Positions 5,742 through 5,916 of a stretch of 5,916 nt of DNA are shown here, piece after piece; position 1 is the first letter of the stretch; the number at the start of each line of letters is the position of its first letter. Where the stretch lies: assembly GCA_019233415.1 (NCBI GenBank), contig JAFAMK010000147.1:1-5916 (forward strand). Reading direction: 5' to 3'. The notes below the pieces were generated by a model, which saw only the letters and a program-made list of their open reading frames with translations, did no database searches and had not been told where the DNA came from. Source of the DNA: Vulcanimicrobiota bacterium (GTDB lineage Bacteria > Vulcanimicrobiota > Vulcanimicrobiia > Vulcanimicrobiales > Vulcanimicrobiaceae). The translations under genes and the position numbers were made by a program.

Positions 5742-5916
5742 CGCAGGCGCTGCGGTGGATCACCGAGGTCCCCGCCGCGCTGCTCGTGCTGGCCGAGGTC
5801 GTCATCCTCTTCCTCGGCGTCGTCTCGCGCTACGTCTTCAACCACGCGTTTCTGTGGACCGACGATCTGGCCGAGACGCTGTTCATCTGGCTCGCGATGC
5901 TCGGCGCGGTGATCGC
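5738..5916 (+). CDS. dctQ: TRAP transporter small permease subunit DctQ, N-terminal part (3' end outside window)
   Basis: The first 59 residues of a small TRAP permease protein, normally about 160-180 residues with four membrane helices. DctQ pairs with the large DctM subunit to form the membrane part of the carrier that accepts ligand from DctP. A hydrophobic first helix (about residues 12-30, PAALLVLAEVVILFLGVVS) leads into RYVFNHAFLWTDDLAETLFIWLAMLG. This matches the family pattern of an Arg-Tyr-Val-Phe after helix 1, a Trp-Thr-Asp-(Glu/Asp) motif, and an aromatic-rich second helix. ATG at 5738 overlaps the SDR TGA (ATGA), implying translational coupling. A dctM gene is expected just past the window edge. 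The cognate binding protein is probably the dctP at 552-1565, placed in the divergent operon. Confidence 0.9.
   Translation, partial: MTQALRWITEVPAALLVLAEVVILFLGVVSRYVFNHAFLWTDDLAETLFIWLAMLGAVI

Noticed and set aside
1..5916. tRNA/rRNA genes, CRISPR arrays, insertion sequences or terminal inverted repeats
   Set aside because: None was seen: coding sequence fills nearly everything except gaps of 21 and 86 nt, neither of which holds such elements.

Overview
The window is a gene-dense, high-GC (roughly two-thirds G+C by eye) bacterial catabolic locus. It holds seven protein-coding genes, two of them cut by the window edges, and almost no non-coding DNA. GC-rich codon use, GTG starts, a TRAP transporter and 4-nt gene overlaps suit a high-GC Gram-negative such as a proteobacterium, or a high-GC candidate-phylum genome. 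The sequence does not fix the taxon.

Layout. Positions 1-560 (+) hold the 3' part of a low-specificity L-threonine aldolase gene. It converges on, and overlaps by 9 nt, a minus-strand operon that reads leftward from 4920: a DeoR-family repressor (4123-4920), a RuBisCO-like protein (2870-4126), a DUF1537/four-carbon acid sugar kinase family protein (1587-2873) and a TRAP-type periplasmic solute-binding protein, DctP (552-1565). The first three genes are joined by two 4-nt GTGA stop/start overlaps, and dctP follows after 21 nt with a strong ribosome binding site. An 86-nt divergent intergenic region (4921-5006) carries two identical 9-bp direct repeats 20 bp apart, probably the DeoR operator. 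Rightward from it run an SDR-family dehydrogenase (5007-5741) and, overlapping by ATGA, a TRAP small permease subunit, DctQ, which runs off the end at 5916. A DctM large permease gene would be expected next.

Working model (inference). A sugar acid or related polyol acid is bound by DctP and imported through DctQ(M). The SDR oxidises it to a keto acid, the DUF1537 kinase phosphorylates that, and the RuBisCO-like protein cleaves, decarboxylates or isomerises the phosphorylated keto acid into central metabolites. The DeoR regulator senses a phosphorylated intermediate and controls both arms. The closest known precedent is bacterial D-apionate catabolism, where the DUF1537 kinase OiaK makes 3-oxo-isoapionate 4-phosphate and the RuBisCO-like OiaX converts it, as I recall, to 3-phosphoglycerate and glycolate. 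The upstream D-apionate enzymes are not visible here and an SDR stands in the dehydrogenase position, so the substrate may differ. This kinase/RuBisCO-like/SDR/TRAP module is the most interesting content of the window.
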